Below, one piece after another: positions 6,850 to 13,555 of a stretch of DNA of 15,678 nucleotides. The notes under the pieces are model-generated. The model saw only the letters and a list, made by a program, of their open reading frames with translations, did no database searches and was not told the DNA's origin. Numbering within the stretch: position 1 is the first letter of the stretch; every line of letters begins with the position of its first letter. Where the stretch lies: assembly GCA_003155175.1 (NCBI GenBank), contig PMFP01000033.1:1-15678 (forward strand), given 5' to 3'. Source of the DNA: Vulcanimicrobiota bacterium (GTDB lineage Bacteria > Vulcanimicrobiota > Vulcanimicrobiia > Vulcanimicrobiales > Vulcanimicrobiaceae). The position numbers were made by a program, and so were the translations under genes.

Positions 6850-7983
6850 CTAAACAGCCGCGATCTTCTTCAAGCGCGCGAAACCGATCACGGTGAAGAT
6901 CAAGTTCGGCATCCAGGCCCACAGCCACGCGGAGCCCGACAGCGCGTCGCCCACGTACGAAAAGATCGTCATTACGATGTAGTAGACGAAGATGATGGCA
7001 ACGGCCAGGCCGAAGCCGAGACTGACGCTTCCTCCGCCACGCGTCGGACGCATTGCAAACGGCAATGCGATCAACACGAACACGAAACAAGCGAACGGCT
7101 GAGCGAGTTTTTCTTGATACGTCGCCACGTATTTCTGAAATTCGTTTCGCGTCAGCTGACCGGTCTTGATGATCTCGGCAATTTGTGCGCGGCTCATAGT
7201 CTCCGGATCGTCGTGCTGGATGCGTTTGACGATATCCGTTGGATTTTCGCCCAATTCAACCTGCTGGCGAGCGACGCCGGGTTCCGAAATCGTCGTTCCG
7301 TCGGCGTTGAAGCGATAGATACTCGCATTTTCGAGGATCCATTTGTCCGCCGAGAAGTCGGCGCGGTCGGCGAAGACGACCTGAAGCGGCTTGCTGTTCG
7401 CGTCGTACTGCACCAGCGTCACGTTCAAGAGCGCCCGCGAGTGCGGCTCGTACGAGGTGGCGATCGTGACCTGATGGCCGCCGCCGGGCAGCGACGCCGA
7501 AACCGTGAGGTCGCGATTGAAGACGCTCGTATGGCTGATGACCTGCTCTTCGATGGAGCTGACTTGATCCTGAGCGAAGGGGACCACGTGTTCTTGCAGG
7601 ACGTAGGTCACCGCCGACATCACGAGCCCGGCCGCCAAAAACGGCGCGACGATCCGCCAAAACGTGATGCCGCTGGCCTTCATCGCCGTAATCTCGCTCT
7701 CGCCGGAAAGCCGCTGCATCGCGAGCAGCGTTCCGAGCAGCAGCGCCATTGGGATGACGAGGACCACTTCTCCGGGAAGCGTCCACACGAATACCAGCAC
7801 CGCCGCCCAAAGCGGCGCGCCTTCTTGGCTGACCAGCCGTCCGACGTTCAAGATCGAGTTGGCCGCCAGGATGAGCGTGAACGCGGAAAGGCCGAAGCCG
7901 AACGTCGAGCCGAGTTCGGAAAGCAGATACCGGTCCAGAATGGGCAAGCCGAGCCGGTCCAGTCCCGCTCGAAACCAGCGCAC
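6850..7983 (-). CDS. lptF: LptF/LptG-family LPS export permease
   Basis: Inner-membrane permease (YjgP/YjgQ family) that, with LptB, extracts LPS from the inner membrane and passes it to LptC. The 377 residues have the family layout: N-terminal helices (about 28-48, 58-78, 108-128), a periplasmic beta-jellyroll (about 135-285) and C-terminal helices (about 300-375). The cytoplasmic coupling segment LSGESEITAMKASGITFWR (92-110) is the classic LptB-contact helix. The canonical transporter uses an LptF-LptG pair; only one permease gene is present here, so the second is elsewhere or this one works as a homodimer. I cannot separate F from G by eye, so the symbol is nominal. The GTG start at 7983 shares one base with the lptB stop (TAGTG), which supports coupled translation. 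Confidence 0.92.
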   Translation of the reverse strand: MRWFRAGLDRLGLPILDRYLLSELGSTFGFGLSAFTLILAANSILNVGRLVSQEGAPLWAAVLVFVWTLPGEVVLVIPMALLLGTLLAMQRLSGESEITAMKASGITFWRIVAPFLAAGLVMSAVTYVLQEHVVPFAQDQVSSIEEQVISHTSVFNRDLTVSASLPGGGHQVTIATSYEPHSRALLNVTLVQYDANSKPLQVVFADRADFSADKWILENASIYRFNADGTTISEPGVARQQVELGENPTDIVKRIQHDDPETMSRAQIAEIIKTGQLTRNEFQKYVATYQEKLAQPFACFVFVLIALPFAMRPTRGGGSVSLGFGLAVAIIFVYYIVMTIFSYVGDALSGSAWLWAWMPNLIFTVIGFARLKKIAAV

Positions 7984-8729
7984 TAGAGGCGGAAGCTCTC
8001 GCCCAGATAGAACTTACGGGCGATCGGCGAGTCGAGCACTTCCTGCGCCGTCCCCGAGACCTCGATCCGTCCGTTGTTCATGATGTAGGCGCGATCGACG
8101 ATCGCGAGCGTTTCGCGAACTTGGTGGTCCGTTATCAGCACGCCGAGCCCGCGATCGCGCAGTTGGCGAATCATCGCCTGAATGTCCGATACGGCGATGG
8201 GATCGATGCCGGTGAACGGTTCGTCCAACAAGAGAAAGCCGGGCTCGGTCGCGATCGCGCGCGCGATCTCGACGCGCCGGCGCTCGCCGCCCGAGAGCGA
8301 GTCTCCGCGCGCGTCCACGAACGCGCGCAACCCGAATTCGTCTAGCAGCGCGGGAAGACGGCGCTCGCGCTCGTCGTGGGGGATGCCGTTTTGCTCCCAG
8401 ATCAGGCGAATGTTGTCGCCGACCGAGAGCTTGCGAAAGATCGAGTTCTCTTGCGCCAGATAGCCGATACCGTTGCGGGCGCGTTCGTACATCGGGCGCG
8501 ACGTAAGGTCCACCTCGCCGTCGCCCTCGGCCAGGACGACCGATCCGCCGTCGGGTTTCACGAGCCCGACCACCATGTAGAAGCTGGTGGTCTTGCCCGC
8601 GCCGTTGGGCCCGAGCAAACCGACGACTTCGCCGGTCCCGACTTCGGCGCTCACGCCGTTGACGACGGCGCGCTCGCCGTATCGCTTGACCAAGCCGCGC
8701 AGGTAGATCTTCCGTTCGGCTTGGCTCAC
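7983..8729 (-). CDS. lptB: LptB, LPS export ABC transporter ATPase
   Basis: Cytoplasmic ATPase that powers LPS extraction by the Lpt permease. All ABC elements are present in 248 residues: Walker A GPNGAGKT (40-47), Q-loop Gln93 (YLAQENSIFRKL), signature LSGGE (145-149), Walker B FLLLDE (165-170) with the D-loop GIDP, and switch His202 (ITDHQVRET). The AQENSIFRKLSV stretch, VGDNI and the C-terminal YIMNNG, with a FYLGE-like end (KFYLGESFRL), are specific to LptB among ABC ATPases. The length is close to the E. coli protein (241). The GTG start at 8729 overlaps the lptC stop by 4 nt and its stop shares one base with the permease start. No broken or missing motif is seen, so it should be active. 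Confidence 0.97.
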   Translation of the reverse strand: MSQAERKIYLRGLVKRYGERAVVNGVSAEVGTGEVVGLLGPNGAGKTTSFYMVVGLVKPDGGSVVLAEGDGEVDLTSRPMYERARNGIGYLAQENSIFRKLSVGDNIRLIWEQNGIPHDERERRLPALLDEFGLRAFVDARGDSLSGGERRRVEIARAIATEPGFLLLDEPFTGIDPIAVSDIQAMIRQLRDRGLGVLITDHQVRETLAIVDRAYIMNNGRIEVSGTAQEVLDSPIARKFYLGESFRL

Positions 8730-9289
8730 CGCATCCTCGTTTTCGTAAGCGTGACGTCCGTATCGATGCTCGAGCCGGTCGCGCGCAAGCCCTGGCCGTT
8801 CGCAATCACGACGTTGCCTTCACCGTGGAACATCTGCGTGGTGCGGTTGTAGACGAGACGGTCGCAAAACAGCGTGATGGCGTTGCTCGAGCGCGCTTGC
8901 ACGTGGGGAAGCAACGTGACCGTATTTGCAGTCTCGTCCACAACCGCCTGCGGAGCCTGGGCTTGCAGCGTCGAACCGTCCTTACCGTAAAACGTCACGT
9001 GCACGTCTTGAAAGATTGCGTGCGCGGCACCCTGCACGCCGCGGCTCTCGTACGATCGTGCCAGCAGTTCGTATTGCTTCCGGTTTCCACTCTGCTGCAC
9101 GATCCGGACCGGGCGTTCGGGCGTTCCCTGGCCGGAAATGATGAGGGCCGGCGACGACGACGAAGGCGACGGCGAAGAGCTCGGAGACGAGGAGGGCGAG
9201 GGGCGAGGCGCCGGTTGCGGATTGCAACCCGGCAACGCCCAGACGCTAAGCGCCGCGCACGCGACGAGCGAAAGCGCGCGCGGCGTCAT
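8726..9289 (-). CDS. lptC: LptC-like LPS transport lipoprotein
   Basis: A 187-residue protein, called LptC from its fold-like sequence and its place just before lptB. LptC receives LPS from the permease and hands it to LptA in the periplasm. The N-terminus is a lipoprotein signal peptide (MTPRALSLVACAALSVWALPGC) with a lipobox LPGC and acceptor Cys22, then a Ser/Pro linker (24-47). The remaining segment has the repeated beta strands of the OstA/LptC jellyroll (YESRGVQGAAHAIFQDV, LQAQAPQAVVDETANTV, GEGNVVIANGQGLRATG). E. coli LptC uses a plain transmembrane helix instead of a lipid anchor. ATG 9289 overlaps the ligase stop by 4 nt; frames further upstream are shadow sequence. LptA-type function is an alternative, but LptA is not normally a lipoprotein. 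Confidence 0.83.
   Translation of the reverse strand: MTPRALSLVACAALSVWALPGCNPQPAPRPSPSSSPSSSPSPSSSSPALIISGQGTPERPVRIVQQSGNRKQYELLARSYESRGVQGAAHAIFQDVHVTFYGKDGSTLQAQAPQAVVDETANTVTLLPHVQARSSNAITLFCDRLVYNRTTQMFHGEGNVVIANGQGLRATGSSIDTDVTLTKTRMR
9149..9220 (-). repeat. Low-complexity Ser/Pro linker of LptC
   Basis: Residues 24-47 of the LptC-like protein are almost only Ser and Pro, with a run of SPSSSPSSSPSPSSSS. The DNA is an imperfect purine/pyrimidine tract of GAC, GAG and GGC-type codons. It would hold the beta domain away from the lipid anchor. Such tracts are prone to slippage and length variation between strains. Confidence 0.7.
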
Positions 9290-10494
9290 CCGCGCTCTCC
9301 CGGCAGGCCCGAGCGCGCCGCAACCAGCGCGAGCCCCATGGTTGCCAGCCACAGTCCAAAAATCACAACCGTCACGGTATCGATGGCGCCTTGCACGAGC
9401 GTTCCGACGAGTCCCGCCGTCGCCGCCCAAGCCAGGAGCGCGCCGTCGGGCGTGGCGGTTTTGAGGCGGTCGACGAGTTCTCGGGCGAAACGCCAGCACG
9501 TCCATACGAACGCCGAGAAGCCGACCAGTCCGGTCTCGGCCAGAAACGTGAGATAGACGCTGTGCGCGTGAAACGCGACCGGTTCGCCGTCGGGCAAGCG
9601 AACGACGGCATAGACGTGCGAAAAGCCGAACGGCCCGACGCCGGTAAGCGGAAAGCGATTCACCATCGAAAGCGCCGCCTGCCAGATCGCCAGGCGCGTG
9701 TAGTTTTCGCTGGGATCGTGATGCGCGTTAAAGACGAGCGACGCGGCGAGGAGGGCCGCCACGGCGAGCGCCGCGACGACGGCCCACGTCCGGCGGCTTC
9801 CGCGCGCGCGTACGGCAACGAAAAACGCCGCCGCCGCTGCGAGTCCCATCCAACCAGCTCGCGAGAACGTCATCGCGAACGCAATCGCGCCCACGCAAGC
9901 GGCGGCGATTGCAAGGGCTCGCAACCATCGCTCGCGCGCGATGCGCGCGACGGCGTAGGCGATCGGCAAAAACACGATCAGATAGCCGGCCAGCTCGCCG
10001 GGAAGCACGAACGTTCCGACGGCGCGGCCGTGGCCGATGGCGTAGAGTTCCGGCGGCCTGCGCGTGACGACCATCGCGATGGCCGCCGCAGCCGCGAGCG
10101 TGCCCGACCCGAGGTATGCGACGAACGTCGCGCGCGCCACGCCGGGTTCCTCGTAATATCGCAGCAGCGCGCAATGCCACAAGATGCCGAATCCAAAAAT
10201 GAGGTCGAAGAGCAACCCCGCGCGAGGATCGAAGCCGAGCGTGCCGGAGAGCAGCGCGGCGCCCAGCCAGACCAACAGAGGTACGAGCAGAGGCTGCGGC
10301 ACGTACGGCGGGGTGGCGAGCGCGATCACCGCGTAGATCGCGACGAGCGAGATGACGGCGAACAGCACCAGAGCGAACGTCTGCGACACGAGCGAGATCC
10401 CGGGAAAGCTCACCGGCGTGAGCGCGATGAAAGACGGAAAGAGCGGCAAGGTCGCGTAGGTGAACGCGAGAGCCCACGGCACCAAGCGCCCCAC
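9286..10494 (-). CDS. O-antigen ligase/polymerase family membrane protein (WaaL/Wzy-like)
   Basis: Polytopic inner-membrane protein of 402 residues with about 10-12 hydrophobic helices and a large periplasmic loop (about 255-310), the plan of the Wzy_C / O-antigen ligase family. These enzymes use undecaprenyl-linked glycan: WaaL joins it to lipid A-core, Wzy polymerises it. Family marks are the TFSRAGW motif (209-215) and FHAHSVYLTFLAETGLVGF (308-326), where His311 fits the conserved periplasmic His of WaaL. Ligase and polymerase cannot be separated by sequence inspection. Its place between lipid A genes and lptC favours a ligase. The GTG start at 10494 is one nt after the stop of the lpxB-like gene; the stop overlaps lptC by 4 nt. 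Confidence 0.86.
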   Translation of the reverse strand: MGRLVPWALAFTYATLPLFPSFIALTPVSFPGISLVSQTFALVLFAVISLVAIYAVIALATPPYVPQPLLVPLLVWLGAALLSGTLGFDPRAGLLFDLIFGFGILWHCALLRYYEEPGVARATFVAYLGSGTLAAAAAIAMVVTRRPPELYAIGHGRAVGTFVLPGELAGYLIVFLPIAYAVARIARERWLRALAIAAACVGAIAFAMTFSRAGWMGLAAAAAFFVAVRARGSRRTWAVVAALAVAALLAASLVFNAHHDPSENYTRLAIWQAALSMVNRFPLTGVGPFGFSHVYAVVRLPDGEPVAFHAHSVYLTFLAETGLVGFSAFVWTCWRFARELVDRLKTATPDGALLAWAATAGLVGTLVQGAIDTVTVVIFGLWLATMGLALVAARSGLPGERG

Positions 10495-10495
10495 G

Positions 10496-11656
10496 TTATG
10501 CCTCTCCCGCCAGCGCCGCGACGCGCTCGGCGATGGCGCGGGAACCGCCCGGGGGGCCCATGCGCTCGCGGCCTACGGCGCCCATGCGAGTCCGGCGCGT
10601 CTCGTCGTCGAGCAGCGCGGCAACACCGGCGGCCGCCTCCGCGGCGTTCCCGGGCAGCACCGTCAATCCGTCGCCGAGCAGCGATTGCTGGCGCCGCCGA
10701 TACCAGCCATCCTTGCGTTCGTCGCCGATGCGAAACGCAACGATCGGCACGCCGGCGGCGGCGGCGGCTTCGTTAGCGGTTCCCGCTTGACCCAGCACGA
10801 GCTTCGCGCGGCCAAAGAGCGCGCCGACCGGGCCCGACCACGCGCGTACGAGCGTTCTTTCGCCGTCGCGCAGCGTGAACGGCAACAGCGCGTCCCCGTC
10901 GAGCGCCACGCTCCAACCGTCGCCGGAAAACTCGGCGGCGAAGCGGCCGGCGTCCAAGCCCGGAGCGATCGAGATCGCGGCGCCCAGGCCCGGACGGCGG
11001 CGCGCTACGTCGCGAACGACACCCGCCAAAAAGCGAGCGTCCGCATAGGCGTTCGCGCGGCTTCCCGGCAGCAGCACCAGTAACGGATCGAACGGAGCGA
11101 ACGCGGCGTCGGGCGCGAGCTCGGCTTCGCGCGCGAAGAGGTCCACGATGGCGTTTCCCAACGATTCGGCTGCGACGCCGTCCGCGCGCAGACGTTCGGC
11201 CGTCTCGCCGTCGCGTACGAAGACGCCGCGGGCGGAACGCAGCAGGCGCTCCTCCATCGGACCGTACGGCGCGACGCGAACGCTCTTTGCCGTCCCGACG
11301 AACGCGACCGGCGCCTTGCACGTTCGGGCCATGACGAACGCGAACACGTCTCCCACCGCAACGGTCAGCGCGTAGCGCCCGCGCAGCCCACGGAGAAACC
11401 GGTGTTGCGCGATCGTGAGCGCGGCCAAGCCCGCGCGCAGGTCGCGTGCGATGTTGCGCGCGTTCCCCATCGCGATGAGTCCGCCGCTGGGCATCGACCG
11501 TTGCGGGCCGACGTCGCGCATATTCGGCGACCGCCCTTCACCTACGAGCGCCAAATGATCGATCTCGAAGTCCGAAATATCGCGCACCTCGGCGGCGATG
11601 CGATCCGCGATCGCGCGTTCTCCGTGACCGTTGCTCACGAACAGGATCCGCTTCAC
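10496..11656 (-). CDS. Lipid-A-disaccharide synthase-related protein (LpxB-like GT-B glycosyltransferase)
   Basis: A 386-residue GT-B protein of the family known as lipid-A-disaccharide synthase-related, which I recall from Cyanobacteria and relatives; its reaction is not established. Marks are SNGHGE (8-13) at the N-terminus, VGDVFAFVMA (101-110), the inter-domain LLPGSRANAYAD (195-206), the donor-site GQAGTANEAAAAAGVP (289-304) and a C-terminal GPPGGSRAIAE. The N-terminal motif differs from true LpxB (GE.SGD or GEPSGE). It is a second LpxB-fold enzyme in the same operon, one gene away from lpxB, so an early glycosyl transfer on lipid A or a related lipid is plausible. The GTG start at 11656 overlaps the upstream phosphoesterase stop by 4 nt. 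The longer open frame upstream is shadow sequence over that gene. Confidence 0.85.
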   Translation of the reverse strand: MKRILFVSNGHGERAIADRIAAEVRDISDFEIDHLALVGEGRSPNMRDVGPQRSMPSGGLIAMGNARNIARDLRAGLAALTIAQHRFLRGLRGRYALTVAVGDVFAFVMARTCKAPVAFVGTAKSVRVAPYGPMEERLLRSARGVFVRDGETAERLRADGVAAESLGNAIVDLFAREAELAPDAAFAPFDPLLVLLPGSRANAYADARFLAGVVRDVARRRPGLGAAISIAPGLDAGRFAAEFSGDGWSVALDGDALLPFTLRDGERTLVRAWSGPVGALFGRAKLVLGQAGTANEAAAAAGVPIVAFRIGDERKDGWYRRRQQSLLGDGLTVLPGNAAEAAAGVAALLDDETRRTRMGAVGRERMGPPGGSRAIAERVAALAGEA

Positions 11657-12384
11657 GACGGCGCTCCCAGCAAAGGCACCAGCGCGAAGTCCTTCACGCG
11701 CAGGCGCGAACGATCGTCGTCGTACTCCACGAGCGTGCGCGAAACGTAGCGGCCGTACGGGCCGGCGTGAACGATCGGGACGCCTTCGACGACCTCGGGT
11801 TCGAAGAGCGTGTCGTGGCTGTGGCCGCCCAAGATCAGGTCGATGCGCGGAACGCGACGCGCCAGCTTGCGATCGAGCGAAAGCCCGACGTGCGAGAGAA
11901 CCACCAGCGCTTCGCCGGCGGGCATGCGTCCCGCGTAGTCCGCGACCGCATCCCACGGGTCGAGGAACCGCCACCCGAAGACTCGCTCCCACGGGCTGCC
12001 TTGCGGGTACTGCATGATCAGCAGCCCCAGCACGTGGACGCGGATTCCGCCGGCGGCGTCGAGCACCAGCGACCGGACGAACGGGAGCTCGCGGCCTTTG
12101 GTGTCCAGGAGGTTCGTGCACACGAGCGGGTGGTGCATGCGCGAACGCCGCGCGCTCAGGAGCGGAAAGAGATAGTGAAATTCGCGATTGCCGATCGCTT
12201 GGGCATCGTAGCCGGCCGCGTCGATCTCCGCCACGATCGGTTCGTCCCGGTGGTAAACCGTTTGACTCCCGCGCAGCGAATCGCCGCAATCGAAGAGCAG
12301 TCCGGGCCGCTCGGCGCGCAGCTCGCGCAGGCGCGGCGCGAAACCGCGACGATCGTGTAAATCGGAGGTGTGATAGATCAGCAC
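11653..12384 (-). CDS. UshA/5'-nucleotidase-type metallophosphoesterase, candidate UDP-diacylglucosamine hydrolase
   Basis: A 243-residue calcineurin-like phosphoesterase with all metal-site motifs: DLH (Asp8, His10), CGDS (Asp35), GNRE (Asn66, Arg67), LSH (His165) and GGHSH (His188, His190). GPYGRYVSRTLVEYD (208-222) is typical of the UshA/5'-nucleotidase N-terminal domain. The C-terminal nucleotide-binding domain and the signal peptide of UshA are both absent, so this is a single-domain cytoplasmic enzyme. UshA has GNHE with a catalytic His; here it is Arg, as in the GNRDF motif of LpxH. It overlaps lpxB by 7 nt and the lpxB-like gene by 4 nt. I infer cleavage of UDP-2,3-diacylglucosamine to lipid X, a step with no other gene here. 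The GTG at 12384 is the only start close to the DLH motif, and no other start is better placed. Confidence 0.88.
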   Translation of the reverse strand: MLIYHTSDLHDRRGFAPRLRELRAERPGLLFDCGDSLRGSQTVYHRDEPIVAEIDAAGYDAQAIGNREFHYLFPLLSARRSRMHHPLVCTNLLDTKGRELPFVRSLVLDAAGGIRVHVLGLLIMQYPQGSPWERVFGWRFLDPWDAVADYAGRMPAGEALVVLSHVGLSLDRKLARRVPRIDLILGGHSHDTLFEPEVVEGVPIVHAGPYGRYVSRTLVEYDDDRSRLRVKDFALVPLLGAPS

Positions 12385-13505
12385 GCGGCGCCGCCCTTTC
12401 CTTCGGCCAAGTCGACGGCGAAACGAGCGCAACGCGCGATCGCGTCGGGCGGCCCGAGTTTGACGCGCATCTCCTCGAACGCGGCGTAGGCCGGTTCGGG
12501 ACGGCGCAAGAGCGACTCCATTTCGAGCGCGAGACGCTGCGGCGTGGCCTCGAGTTGGAGCAGCTCGGGAACCACCTCGCGTCCGAGAATGAGGTTGGGC
12601 AGCGTGATGTACCGGTGCACGATCATGCGTCGCCCCTGCCGCACGAGCAACGGCGTGATGATGTAGAGCGCGACGCTCGGAACGCCGAGCAAGGCCGCTT
12701 CCAAGACGGCCGTTCCCGACGCGATCCACGCGGCGTCCGCGTCGGCAACGGCCTCGCGCACGCCGCGCACTACGGTCACGTCGTCCAAACGCTCGCGGGC
12801 GATCGCCGAGCGGATCGTCCTCTCGCCGCGCGCGTCGGCGGCGCCGAACACCCCCCGCAGATTCGGACGCTTGACTTTCAGCTCCCGATACGCAGCGGCG
12901 AGCGCCGGCAAGTGATAGCGCAGCTCCCCGCTCCGGCTGCCCGGAAGCAGCGCGACGCAACCTCCGTCGGCCGGAGCCGGCGCGCGCGGCGGCCGCATCT
13001 CGTACTGCGTCACCAGCGGATGTCCGAAGTATTCGACCGGCAGGTTCAAGCCGCGATAGAAATCGCGTTGATGCTCGAAGGCCGTTAACGCAACCGTCAT
13101 CGCGGAAACGGCGCGCGCGACGCCCGGACGGTCGAGCCAGGTCGCCGGCGGAAAGAAGTAGAGGATCGGACCGCGATACTTCAAGGGGCCGCGCAGCCTC
13201 TTCGCCAGCCGCATGTTGAACGCGCCGAAGTCGACCAGTACGATTAGGTCGGGCTCGGTGCGCGCTAGGCGGGACGCCGTGCGCAGCATTGCGACGAGCA
13301 GCGGGGGAATGCGCGGGATCGCTGCCAGCGGGCCGATGCTCGCCCAACCCGCGGTGTCGTGCCAGACGTCAAAGCCGTTCGCCCGCATGCGGTCTGCGCC
13401 GATGCCTTCGAATCGAGCCGACGGATCGATCTCGCCGATCGCGCGCGCGAGCAGGACGGCGCTCAGCTCTCCGGACGGCTCTCCCGTCGAGAAGAAATAG
13501 CGCAC
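12378..13505 (-). CDS. lpxB: LpxB, lipid-A-disaccharide synthase
   Basis: Peripheral membrane glycosyltransferase (GT19) joining UDP-2,3-diacylglucosamine to lipid X to form the beta-1,6 disaccharide of lipid A. Its 375 residues match the usual length (about 380). Clear family marks are GEPSGELSAV (8-17), LLPGSRSGE (186-194), SGTAVLEAALLGVPSVALY (263-281) and LPNLILGREVVPELLQ (302-317). Some positions differ from the common form: GE.SGD reads GEPSGE, the PDFN region reads GAFN (94-97), and the SPQVWAW region reads FPPATWLD (118-125). These may be lineage features. The GTG at 13505 follows lpxA after a 50-nt gap without a clear Shine-Dalgarno sequence. The stop overlaps the phosphoesterase start by 7 nt. 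Confidence 0.93.
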   Translation of the reverse strand: MRYFFSTGEPSGELSAVLLARAIGEIDPSARFEGIGADRMRANGFDVWHDTAGWASIGPLAAIPRIPPLLVAMLRTASRLARTEPDLIVLVDFGAFNMRLAKRLRGPLKYRGPILYFFPPATWLDRPGVARAVSAMTVALTAFEHQRDFYRGLNLPVEYFGHPLVTQYEMRPPRAPAPADGGCVALLPGSRSGELRYHLPALAAAYRELKVKRPNLRGVFGAADARGERTIRSAIARERLDDVTVVRGVREAVADADAAWIASGTAVLEAALLGVPSVALYIITPLLVRQGRRMIVHRYITLPNLILGREVVPELLQLEATPQRLALEMESLLRRPEPAYAAFEEMRVKLGPPDAIARCARFAVDLAEGKGGAAC

Positions 13506-13555
13506 CGCGACGCCGGCTTAATGGCCCGAAGCGGCCGAACGAATGGCGACGTTCC

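Noticed and set aside
5752..7986. A 744-codon open frame on the plus strand
   Set aside because: It is antisense to ruvX, DUF3084 and lptF/G, all with clear family motifs. Its product is dominated by Arg, Asp and His, as expected of an antisense frame in GC-rich genes.
9391..10776. A 461-codon open frame on the plus strand
   Set aside because: It is antisense to the O-antigen ligase and the lpxB-like gene, with charged low-complexity composition and no domain.
11657..12289. N-terminal extension of the lpxB-like open frame (597 codons in all)
   Set aside because: The extension runs out of frame over the phosphoesterase gene and is Arg-rich. The protein start VKRILFVSNG fits the GTG at 11656.
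12385..13347. N-terminal extension of the phosphoesterase open frame (564 codons in all)
   Set aside because: It is shadow sequence over lpxB. The metal-binding domain starts directly after the GTG at 12384, so no fusion is needed.
13506..13555. A possible small gene or lpxI remnant in the lpxA-lpxB gap
   Set aside because: The gap is only 50 nt with no start codon plus ribosome site. A short GGCC self-complementary element is too weak to name.
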